64,000 nucleotides of DNA from Paenibacillus antarcticus (GCF_001637225.1 NZ_LVJI01000006.1:124001-188000); one strand, 5' to 3'; counted from the first letter of the stretch, positions 1 through 8,952 are shown. The notes: a model not told the origin generated them from the sequence alone. Program-made: numbers and translations.

Positions 1-1
1 T

Positions 2-397
2 ATTGGCCAGGCAGCAGTGGAAGCGAGAATTGTCTCGGCTCCTATGGTCATTATTGTATCTTTGACTGGGATAGCCTCTTTCACGATCCCTCGGTTTAAT
101 CTGGCTATTACCGTTCGCTTGCTACGATTTCCACTGATGATTATGGCAGGCACATTAGGATTATTCGGAATCGTGATTACTACGATGTGGATTCTAGTTC
201 ATTTATCACAGCTGACCTCCTTTGGAATCCCTTATCTTTCGGGAATTAGCCCATATTACAAGAAGGATCAAAAGGATATTTTTGTTCGTGCACCATGGTG
301 GAGAATGATTCATAGACCGCAAGAAATGGCGAAAGATAATAATCAACGAATGAAAGAAGAAATAAATGGAACTCCTAAGCCTGAAAAAGGTTGGTGA
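2..397 (+). CDS. Spore germination receptor subunit A (GerA/GerKA family), C-terminal part
   Basis: The reading frame is open from base 2, so the gene starts upstream of the window; about 131 C-terminal residues are seen. The visible part has two or three hydrophobic membrane segments followed by a hydrophilic tail rich in K and E. Segments such as IGQAAVEARIVSAPM and SLTGIASFTIP are typical of the end of the GerA integral-membrane subunit of nutrient germinant receptors, which sit in the inner spore membrane and sense amino acids or sugars. The stop overlaps the start region of the gerC-type gene, so the A and C subunits are translationally linked. The A-C-B order resembles the gerK operon of B. 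subtilis, but the ligand cannot be inferred. Confidence 0.9.
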   Translation: MGQAAVEARIVSAPMVIIVSLTGIASFTIPRFNLAITVRLLRFPLMIMAGTLGLFGIVITTMWILVHLSQLTSFGIPYLSGISPYYKKDQKDIFVRAPWWRMIHRPQEMAKDNNQRMKEEINGTPKPEKGW

Positions 398-399
398 AA

Positions 400-1587
400 A
401 TGATCATGAGAAAGATATTGACTATCACTGCGATGATACTGATGTGTCCTGTATTCTTAACGGGCTGTTGGGATCGTAGAGAAATTAATGATATTGCCTT
501 TGTATTAGGTACTGCTGTGGATAAGGAAGGTTCAGCGTATCGTACGAGCGTACAGGTTGCTTTGCCAGGAGAGCTTGGAGGTGCTAGTGGTAAAGGTGTG
601 AGTGGAGGTAAGGGCTGGTATATTGAATCTGCATTAGGGAAAACCATACGTTTATCAACATCAGCTGTTCAGAGAAGTAACTCCCGAGAGTTAAACGCAT
701 CGACTCGTCGTTCACTTATTATAGGAGAAGAGTTAGCACGAGAAGGGATCTCTTCCATGTTGGATATATTTACAAGAGTACCTCAGAATCGACTCCTCTC
801 TGTAGTGGCAGTTACAGAGGGACCTGCTTATGAAATACTTAATACGGATGCACTCATAGAACCGTATCCATCAGAAATGGTTCGTGAGTTGATTCTTAGT
901 TACACGAAGAACCCCATTAGAATTGTAACGCTATTGGATGAATTATTGTCTGAAGGACTTGACGTTATACTCCCGATCATTAAAGTGGATCCTTCCGTAC
1001 CTCCTAAGGTGGGTGAAGTTGTAAAAAATATTAGTATTGATGGCTTAGCTATATTTAAAGGTGACCAAATGGTAGGAACTCTAAAAGGAGACCTTGCCAG
1101 AATCATCATTCTCGGAATGAATCAAAATAAAAGTATAGAAATGACAATACCTGCTCCTATGGGTGAGGGAACTTTAGAGATCTTATTCAGACATAGTCAC
1201 GTGAAGCTAGTTCCTAAGATTCAAGGGGACGATGTGACTATGCAAGTTAATATGCAGTTGGTGGGTACAGTCACGGAGTCAGCATCTGACTTTAGTCCAA
1301 CGAGTAACATGGGTATGCGTAAATTAGAAGAATCCGTACAAGAGAAAGTCAAAAGCGATTTAACGAAAGCGTTAGCAGTGTTGCAAAATCAGTATCATGC
1401 TGACAGTTTAGGGTTCGGACAAACCATTCAACGCAAGAAACCCAAAGATTGGGACCGATTGAAGAGCCGGTGGCAGGACATATATCCTCACGTCAAAGTG
1501 GAGATTGCTGTGGATATGCATCTTGAGACTGTAGGTCAAGCTCTAGAACCAATGGGACTTCCTGAAGAGGAGGTTATCCATGACTAA
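400..1587 (+). CDS. Spore germination lipoprotein GerC (Ger(x)C family)
   Basis: This is a 395-residue protein with an N-terminal lipoprotein signal ending in the lipobox LTGC, followed by WDRREINDIAFVLGTAVDKEG, the hallmark opening of Ger(x)C proteins. GerC is the lipid-anchored subunit of the germinant receptor on the outer face of the inner spore membrane. In-frame TTG, GTG and ATG codons lie at 391, 394, 400 and 406; ATG 400 has the best spacing (about 9 bases) from the AAAGG at 386-390. The gene overlaps the end of the A subunit gene and overlaps the next small gene by 8 bases. Confidence 0.93.
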   Translation: MIMRKILTITAMILMCPVFLTGCWDRREINDIAFVLGTAVDKEGSAYRTSVQVALPGELGGASGKGVSGGKGWYIESALGKTIRLSTSAVQRSNSRELNASTRRSLIIGEELAREGISSMLDIFTRVPQNRLLSVVAVTEGPAYEILNTDALIEPYPSEMVRELILSYTKNPIRIVTLLDELLSEGLDVILPIIKVDPSVPPKVGEVVKNISIDGLAIFKGDQMVGTLKGDLARIIILGMNQNKSIEMTIPAPMGEGTLEILFRHSHVKLVPKIQGDDVTMQVNMQLVGTVTESASDFSPTSNMGMRKLEESVQEKVKSDLTKALAVLQNQYHADSLGFGQTIQRKKPKDWDRLKSRWQDIYPHVKVEIAVDMHLETVGQALEPMGLPEEEVIHD

Positions 1588-1804
1588 CCTACCACTATCA
1601 CTGACTATAATTCTAGTTATCATTGCCTTAATACTTTGGTTGGATTGGAAGGTTCTTCGTACGCTTCCTCGATCCAACCGTTGGATTACCTGTTCTTTGT
1701 TTGTCCTAAGTCTGGGCATACTAATATACAGTATCAAATTCGATAAAGTCATAAGTCCAACGGCGTGGATTGGGCAAATGATCAAGCTTTGGATGCCATT
1801 TTAA
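1580..1804 (+). CDS. Small two-helix membrane protein of the germination operon (D-subunit-like)
   Basis: This 74-residue protein has two predicted membrane helices (about residues 5-22 and 36-52) with a short basic loop between them and no other recognisable domain. It has a strong AGGAGG site just before ATG 1580, which lies inside the end of gerC, so it is co-translated with the receptor. Small two-helix D proteins encoded in or near ger operons are known in Bacillus species and modulate receptor-dependent germination. The position between C and B and the topology support that role here, but short membrane proteins are hard to assign by sequence alone. Confidence 0.7.
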   Translation: MTNLPLSLTIILVIIALILWLDWKVLRTLPRSNRWITCSLFVLSLGILIYSIKFDKVISPTAWIGQMIKLWMPF

Positions 1805-1840
1805 TAAGGAATAAGGAATAAGGATTAGGAGGGGATCAAT

Positions 1841-2905
1841 GTGAACAAAATAACGCATCGTCAAATCATTATTCTCGGTTTCGCCTATATGTTGCCGTTT
1901 GCTATCAATGAGGTTCGTTCGCTATCAGCTGCGAAACAGCATACCTATATAACTTATATGGTAGCAGCGGCTATATTTGCGGGTATTCTATGGATGCTAT
2001 CCCGGAGCGCGAAACGGTTTCCTGATCAAACCTTATTCGAATCGCTAACGGTTAGATTTCCCATTATTGGAAGGGTAATATGCTCACTCTATCTTGGGTT
2101 TTTCTTCTACATCTTAGCACGCGATATTAGAATCATGGCTGATTATACGAATGTGATATTACTACCTAATACACCGTTAATATATATTTCTCTCTGTATT
2201 GTAGGTACAGTGATCTTCGTGACAAGGGGTGGTATGAGAACCTTAATATCCTTGTCGGAGTTCATGGGTCCTCTATTTATCTTATCCCTGCTATTCATGC
2301 TAATCATGCTTCTCAAGGTTCTTGATCTTGGGAATATCATGCCTATCTTCCATTTGAGCATCCCGGGGATCAGCGAAGGTACTTGGCTTGTATTATCTTC
2401 AACAGGCCAGATCATTGTGTTGCCATTTATTATATCGAGCAAGGATTATCGCTATCGAGATCTATTTAAATCACTTGTTATAAGTACGCTGTTAATTGTT
2501 CTTGTTGTATTGATGTTAATATTAACAATAGGAGTACCCGTTGCGGAAAGGCTAATGTATCCCAGTTATGAACTCGTTCGAGAGATTAGAATTGCAGACT
2601 TCTTGGACAGGTTCGATCTATTGTTGGTAGCTGTATGGTACCCTCTTATTTTCATTAACATGGCCATCAGCCTATATGTTATTTGCTATGGACTCAAGAT
2701 TATGATACCTTCTATTTCTGGTAAAATGATGGCAGCGCCGATTGGATTACTGTCGTTTTCCTGTTCTTGGTGGTTCTTTCATGATGCAGTTCAAATGTTA
2801 GACTTCAATCATCAATGGCCATGGATTGCTATTGTATTCGAGATTATTATTCCAATTGGGATTTTTCTGATCCTTCGCCCGCGTAAAACGCCTTTGAAAA
2901 ATTAA
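1841..2905 (+). CDS. Spore germination permease subunit GerB
   Basis: This is a 354-residue polytopic protein with about ten hydrophobic segments, belonging to the GerB/spore permease branch of the amino acid-polyamine-organocation superfamily. It begins with the typical KITHRQIIILGFAYMLPFA-like segment. GerB is the membrane subunit that holds the germinant binding site. The GTG start at 1841 follows the GGAGGGG at 1828-1834. It completes an A-C-D-B receptor operon. A TATAAT-like element at 2935-2940 suggests that a new transcription unit begins after it. Confidence 0.92.
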   Translation: MNKITHRQIIILGFAYMLPFAINEVRSLSAAKQHTYITYMVAAAIFAGILWMLSRSAKRFPDQTLFESLTVRFPIIGRVICSLYLGFFFYILARDIRIMADYTNVILLPNTPLIYISLCIVGTVIFVTRGGMRTLISLSEFMGPLFILSLLFMLIMLLKVLDLGNIMPIFHLSIPGISEGTWLVLSSTGQIIVLPFIISSKDYRYRDLFKSLVISTLLIVLVVLMLILTIGVPVAERLMYPSYELVREIRIADFLDRFDLLLVAVWYPLIFINMAISLYVICYGLKIMIPSISGKMMAAPIGLLSFSCSWWFFHDAVQMLDFNHQWPWIAIVFEIIIPIGIFLILRPRKTPLKN

Positions 2906-3015
2906 ACATTCAAGTAGGAATAGAATGGATATGGTATAATTGACAGACGGTCAGGCATGAATATATTGATATTTATGTAACTCCACGTGCCTCTGCTAGA
3001 TATGTTGAGGGGGAA

Positions 3016-3864
3016 ATGAAGATGGCTCAGAAGATGATTGGTAAAGTTGTAGCGTTAGCTGCGTCTCGAAAAGTCGCTGAAATGGGTAAGTTAATTGAGA
3101 ATATGGGAGGTACGCCCGTATATCGCCCTGCACAAGGAACGGTTTTTCTAGACGATGAACTGCTTCGTGAAGGATTAACTTCTTGGATTGAGAATCCACC
3201 ACAATGGGTGATCTTGACGACGGGTATAGGTCTTGAAGCTTTATTTGATATGGCTGAGAATATGGGAGTAGCAGATAAGTTCCTAGAGATTTTGTCCGCA
3301 TCGTCTATTGCTGCTAGAGGATACAAAACGGTGAACGCATTGAAAAAACGTCATTTAACGCCTATCGTGCGGGATGATGACGGTAGCAGTGAAGGACTTA
3401 TTCGTTCATTTGAGTCATATCATATAAAAGGTGCTAGTGTAATCCTACAACTTCATGGAGATCCAGCACCGAAACTTACAAAGTGGTTGGATGAACAGGA
3501 AGCAGTAACAAGACAGATTCTTCCTTATCGTCATGTTGCTCCAGAAGAACATCATTTAGAGCAACTGGTACAAGATATTGTACATTCTAAAGTAGATGCT
3601 GTAACATTCACAAGCGCACCGCAGTTCCGATTTCTCGCTGAGTATGCTCGTGTACATAACCAACTGAACGCTATGATTGCTGCATTTGATGGCCCAGTCG
3701 TAGCAGTAGCTGTAGGGAAGATTACGGCTCAAGCCTTGAAAGAAGAAGGAGTTCAACGCATTATTGTACCGGAAGAAGAAAGAATGGGTAGTATGATGGT
3801 CGCGTTAGGGCGATATTTCGCTATTCAAGTGGACAACGAAGCGGCTGCATCGACTGAAGAATAG
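3016..3864 (+). CDS. hemD: Uroporphyrinogen-III synthase family protein
   Basis: This 282-residue protein has the two-lobed uroporphyrinogen-III synthase fold: an N-terminal part with VVALAASRKVAEMGKLIE, a middle VILTTGIGLEALF stretch, and the C-terminal VTFTSAPQFRFLAEYA and VVAVGKITAQAL segments that match the conserved thiol-independent core of HemD. The enzyme cyclises hydroxymethylbilane to uroporphyrinogen III in heme and cobalamin synthesis. It is a stand-alone gene here, outside a hem operon, and is preceded by GAGGGGGA. A second HemD in the main heme cluster is possible, so this could be a paralogue. Confidence 0.82.
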   Translation: MKMAQKMIGKVVALAASRKVAEMGKLIENMGGTPVYRPAQGTVFLDDELLREGLTSWIENPPQWVILTTGIGLEALFDMAENMGVADKFLEILSASSIAARGYKTVNALKKRHLTPIVRDDDGSSEGLIRSFESYHIKGASVILQLHGDPAPKLTKWLDEQEAVTRQILPYRHVAPEEHHLEQLVQDIVHSKVDAVTFTSAPQFRFLAEYARVHNQLNAMIAAFDGPVVAVAVGKITAQALKEEGVQRIIVPEEERMGSMMVALGRYFAIQVDNEAAASTEE

Positions 3865-3912
3865 AATACTAATAGGTGCAATAATTTCCTAAGCAAACAC
3901 AATGAAGATTTC

Positions 3913-3944
3913 AATGGTGCGCCCAAGGGGTTGTACCATTTTTA
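3913..3944 (+). terminator. Rho-independent terminator after hemD-like gene
   Basis: AATGGT (3913-3918) pairs with ACCATT (3935-3940) and the interior CCC/GGG can extend the stem; a short T run follows. It lies 50 bases after the hemD-like stop. Confidence 0.55.
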
Positions 3945-4052
3945 GTTTCTTAATGAAATGTATAAATGTAGCATATTTGTTTATTAAAGAGGTTTTATAT
4001 ATCTTGTGTTGAATGCTATTAACTGTGGTATAGAATAGCAGGAGGCATGAGA

Positions 4053-4109
4053 ATGATAAGAACATTATGGAATGGAAATAGACGTAGGTTACGTATGATT
4101 TATGATTAA
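4053..4109 (+). CDS. Possible 18-residue basic small protein or leader peptide
   Basis: In the 348-base gap between hemD and the ThuA gene, an AGGAGG at 4039-4044 stands about 8 bases before ATG 4053. This opens an 18-codon frame encoding MIRTLWNGNRRRLRMIYD that ends at TAA 4107-4109. A TATAGAAT element lies just upstream at about 4030. The peptide is strongly basic. Nothing else in the gap looks coding. Without comparative data this may be chance or a leader peptide for the downstream operon. Confidence 0.25.
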   Translation: MIRTLWNGNRRRLRMIYD

Positions 4110-4212
4110 TAGACTCGAAGGAAAACTTGGAAATTCAATAAGGGAAATATGCTGTTGTTAAGGATGGGTACCTGGCAGCGATTACCCTGGTAACATTAGG
4201 AGGAATATATAT

Positions 4213-4854
4213 ATGAATACGAATGCGAATACAAATAAAAAATGCCTGCTATTAGGGGATTATACACATCCTAAATTTCATCCATTGCAAGGGGTGGATA
4301 CGCAGATTAGTCATATATTGAATGATGAGATGAGTGTACAGTGTAGTGAGAACAAGAATATGTTACTGGATAACAATATTCAACAGTTCGATCTTTGTAT
4401 CTCTTACATAGACTTGTGGGATGAAAAAGTATCTCCACAGCAAACAGCTGGTCTAACGTCATATGTTAGTCATGGTGGAGGGCTGCTCATTATTCATAAC
4501 GGGATTTCACTTGGAGGGAGATACGAGTTATCTCAATTAATGGGAGGCAAGTTTGTCGGTCATCCGACGTATCAACCTTTATCCTTCCGTCAAAGTGGAG
4601 AACATAGGATAACCAAAGGTGTTGAGCCTTTTGAAATGGAAGAAGAACCGTTCCAATTTGAATTCGATAATTTCACGGAGAAGCAGATCCTATTGGAGTA
4701 TAAGTTGGATGAACAATGGTATCCTGCCGCTTGGACACATACGTATGGTCTTGGTCGTGTAACGGTTCTAATGCCTGGACACCATGAACCTTCATTTAGA
4801 CAACCGGCATTACGGAAATTTATTCACCAAGCAGCACTTTGGACATCTCGTTAA
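4213..4854 (+). CDS. ThuA-like glutamine-amidotransferase-fold protein
   Basis: This 213-residue protein has the ThuA (trehalose utilisation) domain: a strand and loop LLLGDYTHPKFHPLQG, a central VSHGGGLLIIHNG turn, and C-terminal GLGRVTVLMPGHHEPSF, which resembles the conserved G-x-G-R-V...PGH region of ThuA. The fold is related to class I glutamine amidotransferases, and family members act on sugars. ATG 4213 follows TAGGAGG by about 8 bases. It is the first gene of a compact unit with the phasin-like and ABC1-kinase genes, 15 bases before the next start. The substrate is unknown. Confidence 0.75.
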   Translation: MNTNANTNKKCLLLGDYTHPKFHPLQGVDTQISHILNDEMSVQCSENKNMLLDNNIQQFDLCISYIDLWDEKVSPQQTAGLTSYVSHGGGLLIIHNGISLGGRYELSQLMGGKFVGHPTYQPLSFRQSGEHRITKGVEPFEMEEEPFQFEFDNFTEKQILLEYKLDEQWYPAAWTHTYGLGRVTVLMPGHHEPSFRQPALRKFIHQAALWTSR

Positions 4855-4869
4855 TAGGAGGAATTGAAT

Positions 4870-5187
4870 ATGAGTGATCTGTTTAAGAAAGCTATTTCTT
4901 TAGGATTGGGTCTTACGATGGTTAGCAAGGAGAAAGTTGAAAGAATCGTGGATGATCTCGTGACCCGTGGTGAACTTGCACCCGAAGAGTCCAAAGCATT
5001 GGTTAGTCGCCTAATTGAACGGGGAGAGGTTGAACAAGGTCAGTTGAAATCTCTTATTCTTGAGCAGGTGAATCGTATTCTAACAGATCTCCATGTACCT
5101 ACAGGAAATGATATTACGATCCTTGAACAGCGTATAGCTTCATTGGAGAGTAGAATCGTGGAACTGGAAACACCGAAGGTTGAATAA
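4870..5187 (+). CDS. Phasin-like / polyhydroxyalkanoate synthesis regulator-like protein
   Basis: This 105-residue helical protein starts with DLFKKAISLGLGLTMVSKEKVERIVDDLVTRGELAPEES and ends in a coiled-coil heptad tail (ITILEQRIASLESRIVELE). The layout matches small phasin/PhaF-like proteins common in Bacillota. ATG 4870 is preferred because it sits 7 bases after AGGAGG (4857-4862). Its stop codon shares a base with the start of the ABC1-kinase gene, implying translational coupling. Similar small proteins are often found next to ABC1 kinases. No PHA synthase gene is present in the window, so a role in polyhydroxyalkanoate metabolism is not established. Confidence 0.7.
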   Translation: MSDLFKKAISLGLGLTMVSKEKVERIVDDLVTRGELAPEESKALVSRLIERGEVEQGQLKSLILEQVNRILTDLHVPTGNDITILEQRIASLESRIVELETPKVE

Positions 5188-6857
5188 TGGCCGTACGTCT
5201 TAGGCATACCGGGCGATACCGTGAAATTGCTATGGCGCTTATACGTCATGGCTTCGGTTATATGGTGGAAGAACTTGAACTGTTCCAGGTTCTTACACTT
5301 CCGCGTCGATGGATTACACATGAATCTCTGGAGACGAAGACGATAGGTGAGAGACTTCGGCATGTGCTAGAAGATCTGGGACCTACGTTTATTAAGCTGG
5401 GTCAGTTAGCAAGTACGCGTTCTGATCTTTTACCAGATGATATTATTTCGGAGCTGGTTAAACTTCAAGATCAGGTGCCTGCCTTCTCCTCAGAAACGGC
5501 TCGAGGCATACTAGAACAAGAATTGGATATAACGATTGAAGATGCGTTCTCTTGGTTTGAGGATACCCCTATTGCAGCAGCATCCATAGGGCAAGTGCAT
5601 ATGGGTAAGCTAAGAACAGGAGAGACCGTAGCAGTCAAAATTCAACGTCCTGGCGTTATGAAAATGGTCAGCCGTGATCTTGATATTATCAGTGGTTTAG
5701 CAGAAATGATTGAGAAGCGTTGGGAGTGGGCGAGGCAATACCAAATGGTACGTATCGTTGCAGAACTAACGAAGTCCATCATGGCAGAATTAGATTACAG
5801 TCAAGAAGCACGTAATACGGAGAAGATTTCATTACAATTTCAGAATGACCGCCATATTTATATTCCTCATATCTATTGGGAGTATACGTCTTCACGTGTA
5901 CTTACAATGGAGTATATTGAAGGTATTATGTTAAGTCGTCGTGATCAACTGCTTGATAAAGGTTATGACCTTAAGGAAATTGCTGAACGTGTTACCAATG
6001 GTATGCTACACCAAATTTTCATCGAAGGATTCTTTCATGGTGATCCTCATCCAGGAAACCTTCTGGCTCGGAAAGATGGGAGCATTGCCTTCATTGATTT
6101 TGGTATGGTAGGTCGTATAAGCGAGGATATGAAAGATCAGTTATCTGCTCTAATTATCGCATTAATGCGGAAGAATACAGACGGTATGGTACGTGCCATT
6201 CTAAAATTAGGATTATTTCCAGAAGAAGGGGATATCTCCTCACTACGTGCTGATCTGGATCGCTTGAGGGACGAATATTATGATATTCCTTTCTCAGAGA
6301 TTAGTATGGGGAAGGCCCTGAACGATTTATTCGGAGTAGCTCGCCAACACCAAATTATAATTCCACCGGATTTAACGCTTTTGGGTAAAGCTTTATTGAC
6401 CTTAGAAGGTGTAATGGAGAAGCTCGATCCCTCTCTAAGTATTATTGACATGGCTGAACCGTTTGGGAAGAAGTTATTGAAAGAAAGATTCAGTGCAGGG
6501 CGCTTGCAGAAGAAATTGGTTGGAGGAGTAGCAGAATTGCTCGAAGGAATGTTGGAACTTCCGGGACAAGCTCGTCAGCTGTCAACTCTTATTAGTAAAG
6601 GTAAAGTTAAGGTAGAGATGAATATACCTGAATTACAAGCATTAATGCGTAAGATGGATCAGATCAGTAATCGACTCTCCATGAGTATTGTATTACTTGC
6701 TTTCAGTATTATTATGGTGGGACTCATTATCGGCTCTGCTATAAATAATCCCTCTTCTGTGTTATGGCATCTTCCGGTAATTGGCCTTGGGTTTACAGTC
6801 GCATTATTTATGGTGATATGGTTGCTGTATGGGATCTTTAAATCCGGAAGGTTCTAG
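5187..6857 (+). CDS. ABC1/UbiB-family atypical protein kinase-like protein
   Basis: This is a 556-residue ABC1 (AarF/UbiB/ADCK) family protein. The family-specific KxGQ motif is at residues 70-73 (FIKLGQLASTRSDLLP). An alanine-rich nucleotide loop (AAASIGQVHMG), the metal-binding HGDPHPGNLL and IDFGMVG follow, and the last 50 residues hold two membrane helices. Members have ATPase activity and support isoprenoid quinone or membrane lipid functions. The start ATG 5187 overlaps the previous stop by one base. Bacillota make menaquinone rather than ubiquinone, so the exact role here is open. Confidence 0.88.
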   Translation: MAVRLRHTGRYREIAMALIRHGFGYMVEELELFQVLTLPRRWITHESLETKTIGERLRHVLEDLGPTFIKLGQLASTRSDLLPDDIISELVKLQDQVPAFSSETARGILEQELDITIEDAFSWFEDTPIAAASIGQVHMGKLRTGETVAVKIQRPGVMKMVSRDLDIISGLAEMIEKRWEWARQYQMVRIVAELTKSIMAELDYSQEARNTEKISLQFQNDRHIYIPHIYWEYTSSRVLTMEYIEGIMLSRRDQLLDKGYDLKEIAERVTNGMLHQIFIEGFFHGDPHPGNLLARKDGSIAFIDFGMVGRISEDMKDQLSALIIALMRKNTDGMVRAILKLGLFPEEGDISSLRADLDRLRDEYYDIPFSEISMGKALNDLFGVARQHQIIIPPDLTLLGKALLTLEGVMEKLDPSLSIIDMAEPFGKKLLKERFSAGRLQKKLVGGVAELLEGMLELPGQARQLSTLISKGKVKVEMNIPELQALMRKMDQISNRLSMSIVLLAFSIIMVGLIIGSAINNPSSVLWHLPVIGLGFTVALFMVIWLLYGIFKSGRF

Positions 6858-6900
6858 ATTGGGAAATGTTAAGTTTTAACGAATCTTGTGCTTCATTGCG

Positions 6901-6950
6901 AAGTAGAAACGGCTTTGCTGCCATTAGAGGCGGTAAAGCCGTTTCTACTT
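6901..6950. terminator. Long near-perfect hairpin after the ABC1-kinase gene; rest of gap featureless
   Basis: Bases 6901-6922 pair with 6929-6950 over 22 positions with only two G-U pairs, leaving the loop ATTAGA. There is no T run after it, so it may act as a bidirectional or weak terminator, a processing site or a small repeat element. The rest of the 364-base gap (6858-7221) shows no convincing gene; the stretch before the helicase gene could be a long leader of the kind seen for cold-shock helicases. Confidence 0.55.
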
Positions 6951-7230
6951 ACGTGCTGCCGTGTTACAATGGGGATTAGGTTCTATATGAGACGAATTAA
7001 TCCGTGTTGAAGGCGTTATGTTTTTTGTGCAGTTTCCGTATGGATTACACAGCAATTGATGATACTTCCTACAAAGAGTTATTAATGAATGATAAGGGTG
7101 TAACATAAACTTACGGCACGAAGGGCTACGTTATTATGGCGGCTTGTAGAATTAAGGACGGAATGGTCAAGCTTGTTATACTAGGTTGTCAATCTGTCAT
7201 ATAAAAATAAATTAAAACGAGGTGAAAGAT

Positions 7231-8952
7231 TTGCCCAAATTTCAAGACTTAGGCATTTCGACAGAATTAGATAAAGTTATTTATACACAAGGGATTACTG
7301 AACCAACCCCTGTACAACATGAAGCCATTCCATTGCTTCTAGCAGGACGAGATGTTATTGCTCGTGCTCGTACGGGAACAGGCAAAACGCTAGCATTCTT
7401 ATTGCCGATCATGATGAAGATAGATGCCAATCGTCAATTTCCTCAGGCATTAATTGTTGCTCCAACACGTGAGTTAGCTTTGCAGATTACAGAAGAATCA
7501 CGTAAGTTGGCACGCAATACAGATGTTAAGATCCTTGCTGTGTATGGTGGGCAGGACGTTGACAAACAGTTACGTAAGCTTGAAGGTGGACGTCATCTTA
7601 TTATTGGTACACCAGGGCGTTTGTTAGACCATCTAGGTCGCGGTACGCTTGATCTTGGTGGCGTGAAGATGTTAGTACTAGATGAAGCAGATCAAATGCT
7701 TCATATGGGATTCTTGAATGACGTTGAGACATTAATTCAAGCATTACCATATCGCCGTCAGACGATGTTATTCTCAGCAACAATGCCTGCTGAGATCAAA
7801 AGAATCGCAGCTGCGTATACGACGGATGCTGAAGATATCATTATTAAAGGTGAGAATTCCCTTGTTCCCTTGGAACATATTCGTCAAGTTGTTATCGAAT
7901 GTTCTGACAGAAACAAGCAAGAAGCACTATTTAGTATGATTAATGAATACAACCCGTATTTGGCTCTGGTATTCTGTCGTACGAAACGTCGTGCGAAGAT
8001 GTTGAATGAGGCACTTCGTGAGAATGGATATAATTCAGACGAACTTCATGGCGATCTATCTCAGGCGAAGAGAGAAGGCGTTATGAGAAAATTCCGTGAA
8101 GCCAAATTGCATATTCTAGTTGCAACGGATGTAGCAGCACGAGGATTAGACGTTGAAGGTATTACACATGTATTTAACTATGATATCCCACATGATGTAG
8201 AGAGCTATATTCACCGTATTGGTCGTACCGGTCGTGCTGGAGATAAAGGTCTTGCGATTACGCTTGCGGATCCTAAGGATAAGCCAGAAGTGCAACGCAT
8301 TGAGCTTGAAATCCGTCACAAAATTGAAAAATTACGTTATGAGAATAACAATGGTAAGAGTGAATTCAAGAAGATGAATGTATCGAGTGCTGCGGGTCAA
8401 GCTTCAAGAGGAAAAAGCCGTGACAGTGGGGATTTGAGCAGTCGTGGACAGTCCTCGGGTCGTAAACAGACTTCTGGATGGCAGAATAAAGATGGTGGCA
8501 ATCGCAGAGGTAGTGGACGTGGCGGTAGTGCACCGGGTGGCGAAGCCCGCGGTGGCAATCCACGTGGAGGCGAAGCCCGCGGTGGAAGTTCACGCGGAGG
8601 CGAAGCCCGCGTAGGTAGTACATTCGGAGGCGAAGCTCGTGGAGGAAGTTCACGCGGAGGCGAAACCCGCGGAGGTAGTACATTCGGAGGCGAAGCCCGT
8701 GGAGGAAGTTCACGCGGAGGCGAAGCTCGTGGAGGAAGCTCACGCGGAGGCGAAACCCGTGGAGGTAGCACATTCGGAGGCGGAGCTCGTGGTGGAAGTT
8801 CACGCGGAGGCGAAGCTCGCGGAGGTACATTCGGAGGCGGAGCTCGTGGTGGAAGTGCAGCGCGTGGAGGCAATGCAAAAGGTCCTTCGGCAGGGCGTTC
8901 CAGTAGCCGGAGTACAAGTGGTGGAAGTAAAGGGTATTCTCGTAAGAAATAA
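7231..8952 (+). CDS. cshA: DEAD-box ATP-dependent RNA helicase with RGG-repeat tail (CshA-like)
   Basis: This 573-residue helicase has all the classical motifs: Q motif (GITEPTPVQ), Walker A ARTGTGKT, PTRELA, TPGR, DEAD, SAT, ATDVAARGLD and HRIGRTGRAG. It unwinds structured RNA in ribosome assembly and RNA decay. I choose the TTG start at 7231 because the GAGGTG before it forms the ribosome binding site; the in-frame GTG at 7222 lies inside that site. The core ends near residue 370, and the C-terminal 200 residues are low-complexity, G/R/S-rich and carry tandem RGG decapeptides. Such tails bind RNA and promote assembly of degradosome-like bodies. A strong terminator follows. Confidence 0.93.
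   Translation: MPKFQDLGISTELDKVIYTQGITEPTPVQHEAIPLLLAGRDVIARARTGTGKTLAFLLPIMMKIDANRQFPQALIVAPTRELALQITEESRKLARNTDVKILAVYGGQDVDKQLRKLEGGRHLIIGTPGRLLDHLGRGTLDLGGVKMLVLDEADQMLHMGFLNDVETLIQALPYRRQTMLFSATMPAEIKRIAAAYTTDAEDIIIKGENSLVPLEHIRQVVIECSDRNKQEALFSMINEYNPYLALVFCRTKRRAKMLNEALRENGYNSDELHGDLSQAKREGVMRKFREAKLHILVATDVAARGLDVEGITHVFNYDIPHDVESYIHRIGRTGRAGDKGLAITLADPKDKPEVQRIELEIRHKIEKLRYENNNGKSEFKKMNVSSAAGQASRGKSRDSGDLSSRGQSSGRKQTSGWQNKDGGNRRGSGRGGSAPGGEARGGNPRGGEARGGSSRGGEARVGSTFGGEARGGSSRGGETRGGSTFGGEARGGSSRGGEARGGSSRGGETRGGSTFGGGARGGSSRGGEARGGTFGGGARGGSAARGGNAKGPSAGRSSSRSTSGGSKGYSRKK
8536..8862 (+). repeat. In-frame 30-bp tandem repeats encoding RGG decapeptides
   Basis: Eleven consecutive units of about 30 bases encode variants of GGEARGGSSR and GGETRGGSTF; one unit is a residue short. 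Two flavours, ending in SSR or STF, are interspersed. Near-identity at DNA level suggests recent expansion and likely copy-number variation between strains. The opposite strand also happens to be open here, which is a by-product of the repeat. Confidence 0.9.

Noticed and set aside
8397..8873. Long proline-rich open frame on the minus strand within the helicase gene
   Set aside because: It is an artefact of the GGX repeat read in antisense (PPR/ASPPR periodicity) with no ribosome binding site.
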